From Scalindua sp964437425 (GTDB lineage Bacteria; Planctomycetota; Brocadiia; Brocadiales; Scalinduaceae): DNA of 8,737 nucleotides. The notes under the pieces were generated by a model, which searched no databases, had not been told where the DNA came from, and saw only the letters and a list, made by a program, of their open reading frames with translations. Location of the stretch: assembly GCA_964437425.1 (NCBI GenBank), contig CAYTGO010000096.1:1-8737 (forward strand), in the 5' to 3' direction. The position numbers and the translations under genes are program-made. Of the stretch, positions 1 through 4,630 are shown piece after piece (the first letter of the stretch is position 1; every line of letters begins with the position of its first letter).

Positions 1-38
1 TGCGTCCCAACCTCACGGCTGGTTTGCCTTTGTCACGC
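1..38 (-). promoter_or_regulatory. Cyclic-di-GMP-I (GEMM-I) riboswitch aptamer, copy A, cut by window edge
   Basis: Read on the minus strand from 38 down to 1, the sequence has the GEMM-I core: GACAAAGGCAAACC, then a stem-loop, then GGGACGCA at the edge. The stem pairs 17-22 (CCAGCC) with 7-12 (GGUUGG) and closes a GUGA (GNRA) tetraloop at 13-16, as expected for the tetraloop that docks in this family. The GGGACGCA string matches the family consensus. Only the 5' half is in the window; the AAGCC strand, P3 and the 3' end lie beyond position 1, as does the gene it would control. The match rests on remembered consensus rather than a covariance-model score, but the co-occurrence of both conserved strings with a GNRA stem makes chance unlikely. 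Confidence 0.8.
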
Positions 39-49
39 CTGTTACTATC

Positions 50-63
50 GCACTTGATATTCC
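50..63 (-). promoter_or_regulatory. Putative sigma-54 (RpoN) -24/-12 promoter, copy A
   Basis: On the minus strand the sequence TTTGGAATATCAAGTGCGA has GG at 63-62 and GC at 51-50 with exactly 10 bases between them, which is the RpoN spacing. The -24 half (TTGGAA) and -12 half (GTGC) are imperfect against TTGGCAC/TTGC. Counting 12 bases from the GC puts the start at G38, the first base of the aptamer. The same arrangement is conserved in the copy at 4150-4163. No sigma-54 activator is seen in the window. Confidence 0.5.
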
Positions 64-180
64 AAAGCCTTTAAATTCTAAAGATTTATTTTGCTGTTAG
101 TGTAAGTGCCTGTGGTTAAATTTGTTACGAGTCAAAAAAATTATAATTTTCAAAATAGATGAGCGTGGAGAGATGGTAGG

Positions 181-193
181 AAACAGTGTGTTT
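181..193. promoter_or_regulatory. Candidate activator-binding palindrome, copy A
   Basis: AAACA-GTG-TGTTT is a perfect inverted repeat with 5-base arms. It is identical in the second cassette at 4281-4293 and sits in the longest unchanged block of the duplication (181-197). It lies about 143-155 bases upstream of the predicted start at 38, a usual distance for an enhancer site of a sigma-54 activator. The role is inferred from position and conservation only. Confidence 0.4.
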
Positions 194-242
194 GTGTGCC
201 ACTATGAAGCAATCAGGGCTTAAATTGGGATTAAGGAAAAAC

Positions 243-291
243 GAGTTGCGAGTATCGGGTTGCGGGTTGCGGGTTACGAGTTACAAGTTAC
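243..291. repeat. Degenerate heptamer tandem repeat (7 units)
   Basis: Seven consecutive 7-base units follow the pattern (G/A)(G/A)GTTRC: GAGTTGC, GAGTATC, GGGTTGC, GGGTTGC, GGGTTAC, GAGTTAC, AAGTTAC. Similar arrays lie at 4335-4369 (next to the other cassette copy) and 568-581. No coding frame or known function is apparent; this looks like expansion of a short unit in intergenic DNA. Confidence 0.8.
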
Positions 292-310
292 GATTTATGA
301 ATGACTATCT

Positions 311-490
311 TTGCCACGGATTTACACGGATCAACACTGATGTTAAAGACTAAACAGCTAAGGAAAGCAGGAACCTCAGGAAAGTGTTCATACTTGCTGT
401 GCTGGTCTCTTTTTAAGGTGCCAGTTTGGCACCTTAAAAATTCTTCATTCGTTTTTTATCCGTGTTCAATCAGTGTGTATCCGTGGCAAT
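311..490. repeat. Palindromic, MITE-like intergenic element with inverted ends
   Basis: The left end (311-341, starting TTGCCACGGATTTACACGGA) reappears inverted at the right end (457-490, ending GTATCCGTGGCAA), with an ATCAGTGT/ACACTGAT block inside both ends. The ends are imperfect inverted repeats of about 30 bases. Midway lies a perfect 14-base palindrome (410-440). No transposase is encoded, so if mobile it would depend on an enzyme elsewhere. The end motif TTGCCACGGATT recurs at 8359-8370. A non-autonomous element is an inference. Confidence 0.5.
410..440. repeat. Perfect 14-bp inverted repeat with 3-base loop
   Basis: TTTTTAAGGTGCCA (410-423) is the exact reverse complement of 427-440, separated by GTT. 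The T tract is on the 5' arm and the A tract on the 3' arm on both strands, so it is not a classical intrinsic terminator, which needs U's after the stem. It sits at the centre of the element bounded by inverted ends at 311-341 and 457-490. Confidence 0.85.
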
Positions 491-514
491 TCTTTTTTTC
501 TTTGTGTTCTTCTT

Positions 515-539
515 GTCCTCGGCGCTTTTTGTCCGGGGA
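515..539. repeat. Dispersed 25-bp repeat, inverted copy at 8370-8395
   Basis: Read on the minus strand, this segment begins TCCCCGGAC and ends AAGCGCCGAGGAC. The plus strand at 8370-8395 has the same two ends with a one-base length difference and two or so mismatches between them. In both places it lies beside a CCACGGAT motif, although order and spacing differ. It is non-coding. Confidence 0.7.
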
Positions 540-567
540 GTGGCTTCGTGTGAGGAATCGAGGAAAC

Positions 568-581
568 GGGTTGTGGGTTGC
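568..581. repeat. Short heptamer repeat (2 units)
   Basis: GGGTTGT followed by GGGTTGC, two units of the same heptamer family as the arrays at 243-291 and 4335-4369. It is isolated here between the palindromic element and the GC-rich hairpin. Confidence 0.5.
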
Positions 582-591
582 ATCTGAAGCT

Positions 592-651
592 CTCCTTCGG
601 CTCCGCCCAGCCTGTAAAGGAGGTAAAATCAAACCGGGCGGAGTCGAAGAG
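592..651 (-). terminator. GC-rich hairpin downstream of pilC, possible transcript end
   Basis: Positions 636-651 (GGGCGGAGTCGAAGAG) pair with 592-608 (CTCCTTCGGCTCCGCCC) over about 15 bases with one or two mismatches or bulges, leaving a loop of about 27 bases. It begins 4 bases past the pilC stop, so the transcript would fold here at its end. There is no U run after it, so it is either a weak terminator, a 3'-end stabiliser or simply a dispersed palindromic repeat. The arms resemble the 'CTTCGACTCCGC' motifs common in bacterial intergenic repeats. Confidence 0.35.
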
Positions 652-654
652 TTA

Positions 655-1872
655 TCAACCTCTTTCTGCCAATTTGGTAAGGTCCCACATCGGCATAAAT
701 ATGGCCAGCATAAGGAATAGCACGACCGCACCAAGAAAAGCCAGAAGTATAGGTTCGATCAGGCTTGCGATATTTTTGATAGAGTAATCAACTTCCATAT
801 CGTAGTACTCTGAAACCTTTACCAGCATACTGTCAAGTTCACCGGACTCCTCTCCCGCGGACATCATCTGCACTACCATAGGCGTGAAGAAATTGCTTTT
901 CTTAATAGTTGCCGTAACACTCTCACCACGTTTCACACCTTTTTCGATATCGGTGATTACTTCAGATATCGGAACGCTTTCTACTACCTCCGCGCATATC
1001 TTCAGGTTGTCAACGATTGATAATCCACTTCGATTAAGAGTAGACATAGTCCTGGAGAAAACAGACATTGCAATCTTGAGAAAAATAGGCCCGAAGACAG
1101 GTACCTTTAGTTTAAGCAGGTCTAGTTGACGGCGACCTTTATGGGTTTTAGTATATGCTTTAAAGACGAAAAACAGGGCTCCTGCCCCGACAAAGAGTGC
1201 GTACCAGTAGTTTGTAAACAGGCGATTAGCCTCTATCAGCATCCTTGTGGCCAGGGGTAGTACGAGATCAACTTGTTCAAAGATAGCCATAAATTGGGGA
1301 ACCACGAATTTCATAAGTATAAGTATTGCGATTAACATGGCGCTTATGACTATCTTAGGATATCGTGTAGCCGCCTTTATCTTTGCCTTGATTTCAGCCG
1401 CGTGTTCTGCCAGTGAAGCAAGTCTCCCGAGAATGTCGTCCAGGGTACCGGATGCCTCTCCTGCCCGTACCATATTTATGTAAAGCTCCGAGAACACTTT
1501 TGGGTGTTTTGCAAGTGCATCAGAAAAAGAAGATCCTGTCTGGATATCTGCTGACACCTTAAGGAGTATCTCCTTGAATGTTTTGTTCTGCATCTGCTCT
1601 GCAAGGCCCTGTATTCCTGAGAGCAGGGGTATTCCGGCAGAAAAGAGGGTGGCAAGTTGACGGTTAAAGACTATGATGTCTTTGTCCTTTACCTTTGGCT
1701 TTAAGAAATTTATAGAGAAGAGGCTCTTCTCAGCCTTGCCTTCTTTCAGGAAGACCGGTATGTATCCCATCTCTCCCAGGCGCATCCTGGCAATATCCAG
1801 CCCCGTTGCCTCTAATGTTCCTGCAACGGCCAGACCTGCTCCGTCTCTGGCTTTATAATTAAATATCGGCAC
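655..1872 (-). CDS. pilC: Type IV pilus / type II secretion inner-membrane platform protein (PilC/GspF family)
   Basis: At 405 residues it has the usual length and layout of PilC/GspF, the polytopic inner-membrane protein that couples the cytoplasmic assembly ATPase to pilin or pseudopilin polymerisation. Two T2SSF repeats are visible: about residues 67-190 (FNRQLATLFSAGIPL, then RAGEASGTLDDIL) and 270-392 (FSRTMSTLNRSGLSI, then SAGEESGELDSML). Each is followed by hydrophobic segments near 173-195, 222-238 and 371-393. The start is a GTG at 1872-1870, preceded by GAGGTG about 5 bases upstream; the reading begins MPIFNYKARD as is typical. It overlaps the end of the response regulator gene by 14 bases, so it is co-transcribed and probably translationally coupled. 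No ATPase, pilin or secretin gene is in the window, so pilus versus secretion use is undecided; PilC-type is favoured by the c-di-GMP context. Confidence 0.93.
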   Translation of the reverse strand: MPIFNYKARDGAGLAVAGTLEATGLDIARMRLGEMGYIPVFLKEGKAEKSLFSINFLKPKVKDKDIIVFNRQLATLFSAGIPLLSGIQGLAEQMQNKTFKEILLKVSADIQTGSSFSDALAKHPKVFSELYINMVRAGEASGTLDDILGRLASLAEHAAEIKAKIKAATRYPKIVISAMLIAILILMKFVVPQFMAIFEQVDLVLPLATRMLIEANRLFTNYWYALFVGAGALFFVFKAYTKTHKGRRQLDLLKLKVPVFGPIFLKIAMSVFSRTMSTLNRSGLSIVDNLKICAEVVESVPISEVITDIEKGVKRGESVTATIKKSNFFTPMVVQMMSAGEESGELDSMLVKVSEYYDMEVDYSIKNIASLIEPILLAFLGAVVLFLMLAIFMPMWDLTKLAERG

Positions 1873-2263
1873 TGTTCACCTCTTCGACTGTGCTATGTAA
1901 GTATTTTTCAACTGTTTCTGTAAGCGTGTTCAAATCATAAGGCTTCGCTATGTACTCATTCGCACCGCATGCGAAGCCCAATTCCCTGTCGGAATCCTGA
2001 ATCTTTGAACTGACAATAATAATGGGAATATGTTTAAACCGTGTATCAAACTTGAGTAGTCTGCAGAAATGGTATCCGTCCATTTTGGGCATCATGACGT
2101 CCAGTATAATTAGTTTCGGTTGTTCACCGTTTACCATTGTCAATGCGTCTTTCCCATTTGTTGCCATAGCGACTTTGTGGCCTTTTGCCTCCATGGCGAA
2201 CTTTAATGTTTCTGCGCTATAAAGGTCATCTTCCACCAGTAGTAATTGTCTGTTATCTATCAT
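1859..2263 (-). CDS. Single-domain response regulator (CheY-like receiver)
   Basis: This 134-residue protein consists of one receiver domain and no output domain. The acidic pair is E11-D12-D13, the phospho-acceptor is D55 (in LIILDVMMPKMDG), the switch hydroxyl is S85/S86 (PIIIVSS) and the conserved lysine is K107 (AKPYD). I chose the ATG at 2263-2261 because the protein then starts MIDNRQLLLVEDD, directly before beta-strand 1; a longer in-frame opening to 2359 only reads back into the kinase gene. The ATG overlaps the kinase stop in an ATGA junction of 4 bases, which implies coupling, and no separate ribosome site is evident. Being between a kinase and pilC, it is the likely phosphorylation partner of that kinase and may act by protein contact on the pilus machinery, as PilG/PilH/CheY-type regulators do. 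The target is inferred. Confidence 0.93.
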   Translation of the reverse strand: MIDNRQLLLVEDDLYSAETLKFAMEAKGHKVAMATNGKDALTMVNGEQPKLIILDVMMPKMDGYHFCRLLKFDTRFKHIPIIIVSSKIQDSDRELGFACGANEYIAKPYDLNTLTETVEKYLHSTVEEVNSADI

Positions 2264-4014
2264 TTGTATAAAGGCAGGGTAAAAACAAAGTTGCTGCCAC
2301 TTCTCTCTTTGCTCTCTACCCAGATCCTTCCTCCCTGTGCTTCTACAATATCTTTGCAAATGCTTAATCCCAGCCCTATGCCATAATGTTTTTTTGTTGC
2401 GGCATTCTCTACCTGGTAGAATCGTTCAAATATCTTGTCCTGTTCCTCAAGGAATACTCCGGACCCATTATCCTTAACGCTGACTTCTACCTTATCCTCC
2501 ATGGATTTAGTGCTTACTACTACTTCTCCGCCATCGTTGGTAAACTTAAAGGCATTATCCAGGAGATTTAACAGCACCTGCCTTATCCTGTTAGAATCTG
2601 CAAGGACGTGTGATGTGTCCCCATTGCAATTGACAAGTGATATATCCTTTTCTTCAGCTTTGAACCACTGGCTCTCCATTGCACTTTTTATAACTTTGCT
2701 GAGGTCTACCTTCTCGCGCTTTAATGGTACTTTCCGTATTTCTGACATGGCTATGTCCAGAAGTGTAGCGGTCAGGTTTGATAGGTATTCGACACCGTCG
2801 TTTATTATGTGTAAGAATCTCTTCTGGTCGTCTGTGTTTGGTCCGGGTATTTCCTGGAGTAAGAGATTTACTGAATTCTTCATGGATGTTATAGGGGAAA
2901 GCAGTTCGTGAGAAGCTACGGTTATAAATTCTGACTTGACCTGTTCGAACTCTTTGTCCCTTGTAATATCTTTAAACACGACTAAACAGCCTTTCTTTCT
3001 CTTGTTGTTAATCTCCCCGTTTATTTCAATGCAATCTACTCTTATTACTCTGATCTCCGGTGCTTGATAGGTTATCTCTTTAGAAGCGAGCGTATCCACT
3101 TCTCCTTTCAACCATCTAGATATGTTACTAAGCCCTGAACTATCCAGCAGTGCCATTGTATTCTGCTTATCAATATCCCTGTTGATCTTCCAGCCAAGCA
3201 GCCATTTGACGGCAGGATTGACTACTACTGAGTCGTCATCTTCGGTGATTATTATCACGCCTTCAGACAGGTTTTCTACGGCAAGATTAAACATCTCCAG
3301 GTTTTCATTAAATCTGACTTCTTGAGAAAGATTCTTGTTATTGTTAATCATAGAGATTGCATTTGATGCAAAGATGGCAAAAGATTTGAATAACCATTCA
3401 TCATGGGAAGTAAACTGGCCTTTTCCTTTCTTATTTACAACCTGAAGTACTCCAATCACCTTATTGTCCCTCTGTTTCACGGGAATACATAAGACTGTCT
3501 CTGTTTTGTATTCCAGCATATTATCGAGTTGAGGATTAAAGAGGGGACTCTGGTAAGCATCTTCAAGGTTGATAGTTTCTGAAGCCTTTGCAACATAGCC
3601 GGCCAGGCCATTGCTAAGTGGCAAGCGTAGCTCTCCGGTCTCTCCATTGTGGATGAAGAAACATTTGAACTCATTTGTCTCTTCATCAATCAGAAATAGA
3701 TTGCACATATCTGACTCTAATACCCGTTCGGATTCAGTCATAATAAAGTTGAACAGGGATGCCTGTTCGGTGCACTGAAGTATGCCAATAGAGGCATTAA
3801 ACAGGCGTGCCAGCTTCTGTTCTGTCTTCCGCGTAATGTTAAGAACACTCATAATCAGATCGCTTGTTGTATGGCCTAAATCGATTAATACATCTCCTAA
3901 CGCCTTACCATTTACCTTCTGTATTTCGAGCGCTTCTTCTATCTGGTGTTCATTTACCATCTTCTTTCCCATTAATAACTGCCCGAACATCTGTTTTTTT
4001 TCTTCTTTAATCAT
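2260..4014 (-). CDS. Cytoplasmic sensor histidine kinase with MshEN-like, GAF and PAS domains
   Basis: This is a 584-residue protein with no membrane segment. Residues 9-61 look like a MshEN/GspE-N domain: two 24-residue motifs (9-32 and 38-61) separated by 5 residues, with matching Gly, Leu and Ile positions and the terminal Gln in the first. A GAF domain follows at about 75-222 (LPLSNGLAGYVAK, VLCIPVKQRDNKVIGVLQVVN), then a degenerate PAS at about 240-350. The HisKA domain has H369 (ASHELLSPITS). The ATPase domain has N483/N487 (LLNLLDNAFKF), DNGSG 515-519, the F-box FERFYQ and GIGLGLSI 545-552. All catalytic boxes are intact. The family phosphorylates a receiver; the partner is probably the adjacent regulator. 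The ATG at 4014 has no clear Shine-Dalgarno; M9 (3990) is an alternative start that would still keep motif 1. The first gene of the operon, it follows a roughly 124-base leader carrying a riboswitch-like aptamer. Confidence 0.92.
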   Translation of the reverse strand: MIKEEKKQMFGQLLMGKKMVNEHQIEEALEIQKVNGKALGDVLIDLGHTTSDLIMSVLNITRKTEQKLARLFNASIGILQCTEQASLFNFIMTESERVLESDMCNLFLIDEETNEFKCFFIHNGETGELRLPLSNGLAGYVAKASETINLEDAYQSPLFNPQLDNMLEYKTETVLCIPVKQRDNKVIGVLQVVNKKGKGQFTSHDEWLFKSFAIFASNAISMINNNKNLSQEVRFNENLEMFNLAVENLSEGVIIITEDDDSVVVNPAVKWLLGWKINRDIDKQNTMALLDSSGLSNISRWLKGEVDTLASKEITYQAPEIRVIRVDCIEINGEINNKRKKGCLVVFKDITRDKEFEQVKSEFITVASHELLSPITSMKNSVNLLLQEIPGPNTDDQKRFLHIINDGVEYLSNLTATLLDIAMSEIRKVPLKREKVDLSKVIKSAMESQWFKAEEKDISLVNCNGDTSHVLADSNRIRQVLLNLLDNAFKFTNDGGEVVVSTKSMEDKVEVSVKDNGSGVFLEEQDKIFERFYQVENAATKKHYGIGLGLSICKDIVEAQGGRIWVESKERSGSNFVFTLPLYK

Positions 4015-4049
4015 CGTAAGTTGTTAATGCTTGAATTTGTTTTCAGGTT

Positions 4050-4138
4050 ATTAGAGATAAGGTTCTTTCTCTTCTGTTCCAATAGAAAATCTCACGGCTT
4101 TGTGTCCCAACCTCACAGTTGGTTTGCCTTTGTTATGC
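4050..4138 (-). promoter_or_regulatory. Cyclic-di-GMP-I (GEMM-I)-like riboswitch in leader of the kinase-regulator-pilC operon, copy B
   Basis: On the minus strand from 4138 the RNA reads ACAAAGGCAAACC, a stem-loop, GGGACACAAAGCC. CCAACU (4122-4117) pairs with GGUUGG (4112-4107) around a GUGA tetraloop (4116-4113), and GGC (4128-4126) faces GCC (4098-4096). Relative to copy A, the two stem changes keep pairing (C-G to U-G and G-U to A-U), which supports a selected RNA. A second hairpin follows: 4093-4089 with 4058-4054 (GAGAU/AUCUC) enclosing 4088-4084 with 4075-4071 (UUUCU/AGAAG), at the place of P3. Departures from consensus are GACACA for GACGCA and a poorly matching 3' end, so ligand binding may be altered. 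The aptamer lies 76-124 bases before the kinase ATG; no U-tract terminator is seen, so any switch would act on translation or is unclear. Confidence 0.72.
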
Positions 4139-4149
4139 TTGATACTATT

Positions 4150-4163
4150 GCACTTAATATTCC
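4150..4163 (-). promoter_or_regulatory. Putative sigma-54 (RpoN) -24/-12 promoter of the kinase-regulator-pilC operon
   Basis: The minus strand reads TTTTGGAATATTAAGTGCAA: GG at 4163-4162, 10 bases, then GC at 4151-4150, the obligatory RpoN spacing. The predicted start is G4138, which is also the first base of the aptamer, giving a leader of about 124 bases to the ATG at 4014. It matches copy A (50-63) at the key bases. The -24 half lacks the consensus CAC, so strength is uncertain; a sigma-70 promoter nearby cannot be ruled out. Confidence 0.5.
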
Positions 4164-4280
4164 AAAACCTTTAAATTCTAAAGATTAATTTTATTATTAA
4201 TTTAAGTGTACGTGATTAAGTATGTTACGAAAAAAGAAACTATGGTTTTCAAAATTGATGTAGATAGGGGGGGTGTTAAG

Positions 4281-4293
4281 AAACAGTGTGTTT
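4281..4293. promoter_or_regulatory. Candidate activator-binding palindrome, copy B
   Basis: AAACA-GTG-TGTTT, identical to 181-193 and at the same distance (about 143-155 bases) upstream of the predicted sigma-54 start at 4138. Perfect conservation within a diverged duplication suggests a protein-binding site. The protein is unknown. Confidence 0.4.
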
Positions 4294-4334
4294 GTGTATC
4301 ACAATGAAGCACGCAGAGATTAAAATGGGATTAC

Positions 4335-4369
4335 GAGTTGCGGGTTTCGGGTTACAAGTTGCGAGTTAA
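4335..4369. repeat. Degenerate heptamer tandem repeat (5 units)
   Basis: GAGTTGC, GGGTTTC, GGGTTAC, AAGTTGC, GAGTTAA: five 7-base units of the same family as 243-291. They abut the outer end of cassette copy B just as the first array lies beside copy A. Confidence 0.75.
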
Positions 4370-4421
4370 GATTAACGAAAAACAAATGTCAAAGCTCAAT
4401 ATTAATTCTTTGACCACCATA

Positions 4422-4491
4422 ACTTTAGGCACTTTAGATCACTTCACACTTTAGTCACTTACTTATCTACCGCCAATCGCCAATCATAAAT
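4422..4491. repeat. Dispersed CACTTTAG / CGCCAAT repeat, copy 1
   Basis: Several ACTTTAG words spaced by short linkers are followed by ACTTATCTACCGCCAAT and by a 7-base tandem CGCCAAT-CGCCAAT-CATAAAT. The same words in related order occur at 8464-8529. It is non-coding. Together with the flanking AT-rich DNA it fills the space between the heptamers and the promoter region of the substrate-binding protein gene. Confidence 0.65.
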
Positions 4492-4566
4492 CGATTTAAG
4501 ACAATATTTAACGAATGCTTTTCTTCGTTTGTTTACAGTATGGAATTGTTCAATAGTGTTTAAATC

Positions 4567-4595
4567 TTGCAAAAATATTTTTATAACTGTATCTT
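4567..4595 (+). promoter_or_regulatory. Possible sigma-70-type promoter for the substrate-binding protein / hybrid kinase pair
   Basis: TTGCAA (4567-4572), a 17-base spacer, and TATCTT (4590-4595) lie 36 bases before the ATG at 4631 in a very AT-rich stretch. The -10 match is modest and other AT-rich hexamers (for example at 4605-4612) are nearby, so this is only a candidate. Confidence 0.25.
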
Positions 4596-4630
4596 CTACT
4601 TTGTCTATATATAACAATTTTTAACTAAAA

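Larger units (their letters stand above)
1..235 (-). repeat. Duplicated regulatory cassette, copy A
   Basis: Positions 1-235 align with 4101-4335 with no net insertion or deletion. The first 60 bases differ at about 9 sites, and the best-kept blocks are 61-85, 129-137, 149-156 and 181-197. The block holds the 5' half of the aptamer (1-38), the sigma-54-like promoter (50-63), the near-palindrome CTTTAAATTCTAAAG (69-83) and the palindrome AAACAGTGTGTTT (181-193). No convincing coding frame runs through it. It may extend left of the window. Both copies end at GGGATTA and run into heptamer repeats. Confidence 0.85.
4101..4335 (-). repeat. Duplicated regulatory cassette, copy B
   Basis: This aligns base for base with 1-235, offset 4100, with no net indel. 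Most differences in the first 60 bases are transitions, with T or A here where copy A has C or G. Shared blocks include the aptamer 5' half, the -24/-12 pair, CTTTAAATTCTAAAG (4169-4183) and the 17-base run starting AAACAGTGTG (4281-4297). A G7 tract at 4267-4273 is specific to this copy. It serves as the promoter and leader region of the minus-strand operon starting at 4014. Confidence 0.85.

Noticed and set aside
243..291. Heptamer arrays as a CRISPR array
   Set aside because: The units are 7 bases long and directly tandem, with no spacers and no cas genes.
410..440. Perfect palindrome as an intrinsic terminator for pilC
   Set aside because: On either strand the U tract precedes the stem and A's follow it, the reverse of a terminator, and it is about 215 bases past the stop codon.
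301..720. Plus-strand open frame of 139 codons
   Set aside because: It runs through the inverted-end element, the 14-bp palindrome, the GC-rich hairpin and the antisense of the pilC end. The protein is low-complexity and unlike any family I know, so it is not a gene.
2264..2359. Upstream extension of the response regulator to an ATG at 2359
   Set aside because: The extra 32 residues are an out-of-frame reading of the kinase ATPase domain. The ATG at 2263 in the ATGA overlap starts exactly at the receiver fold.
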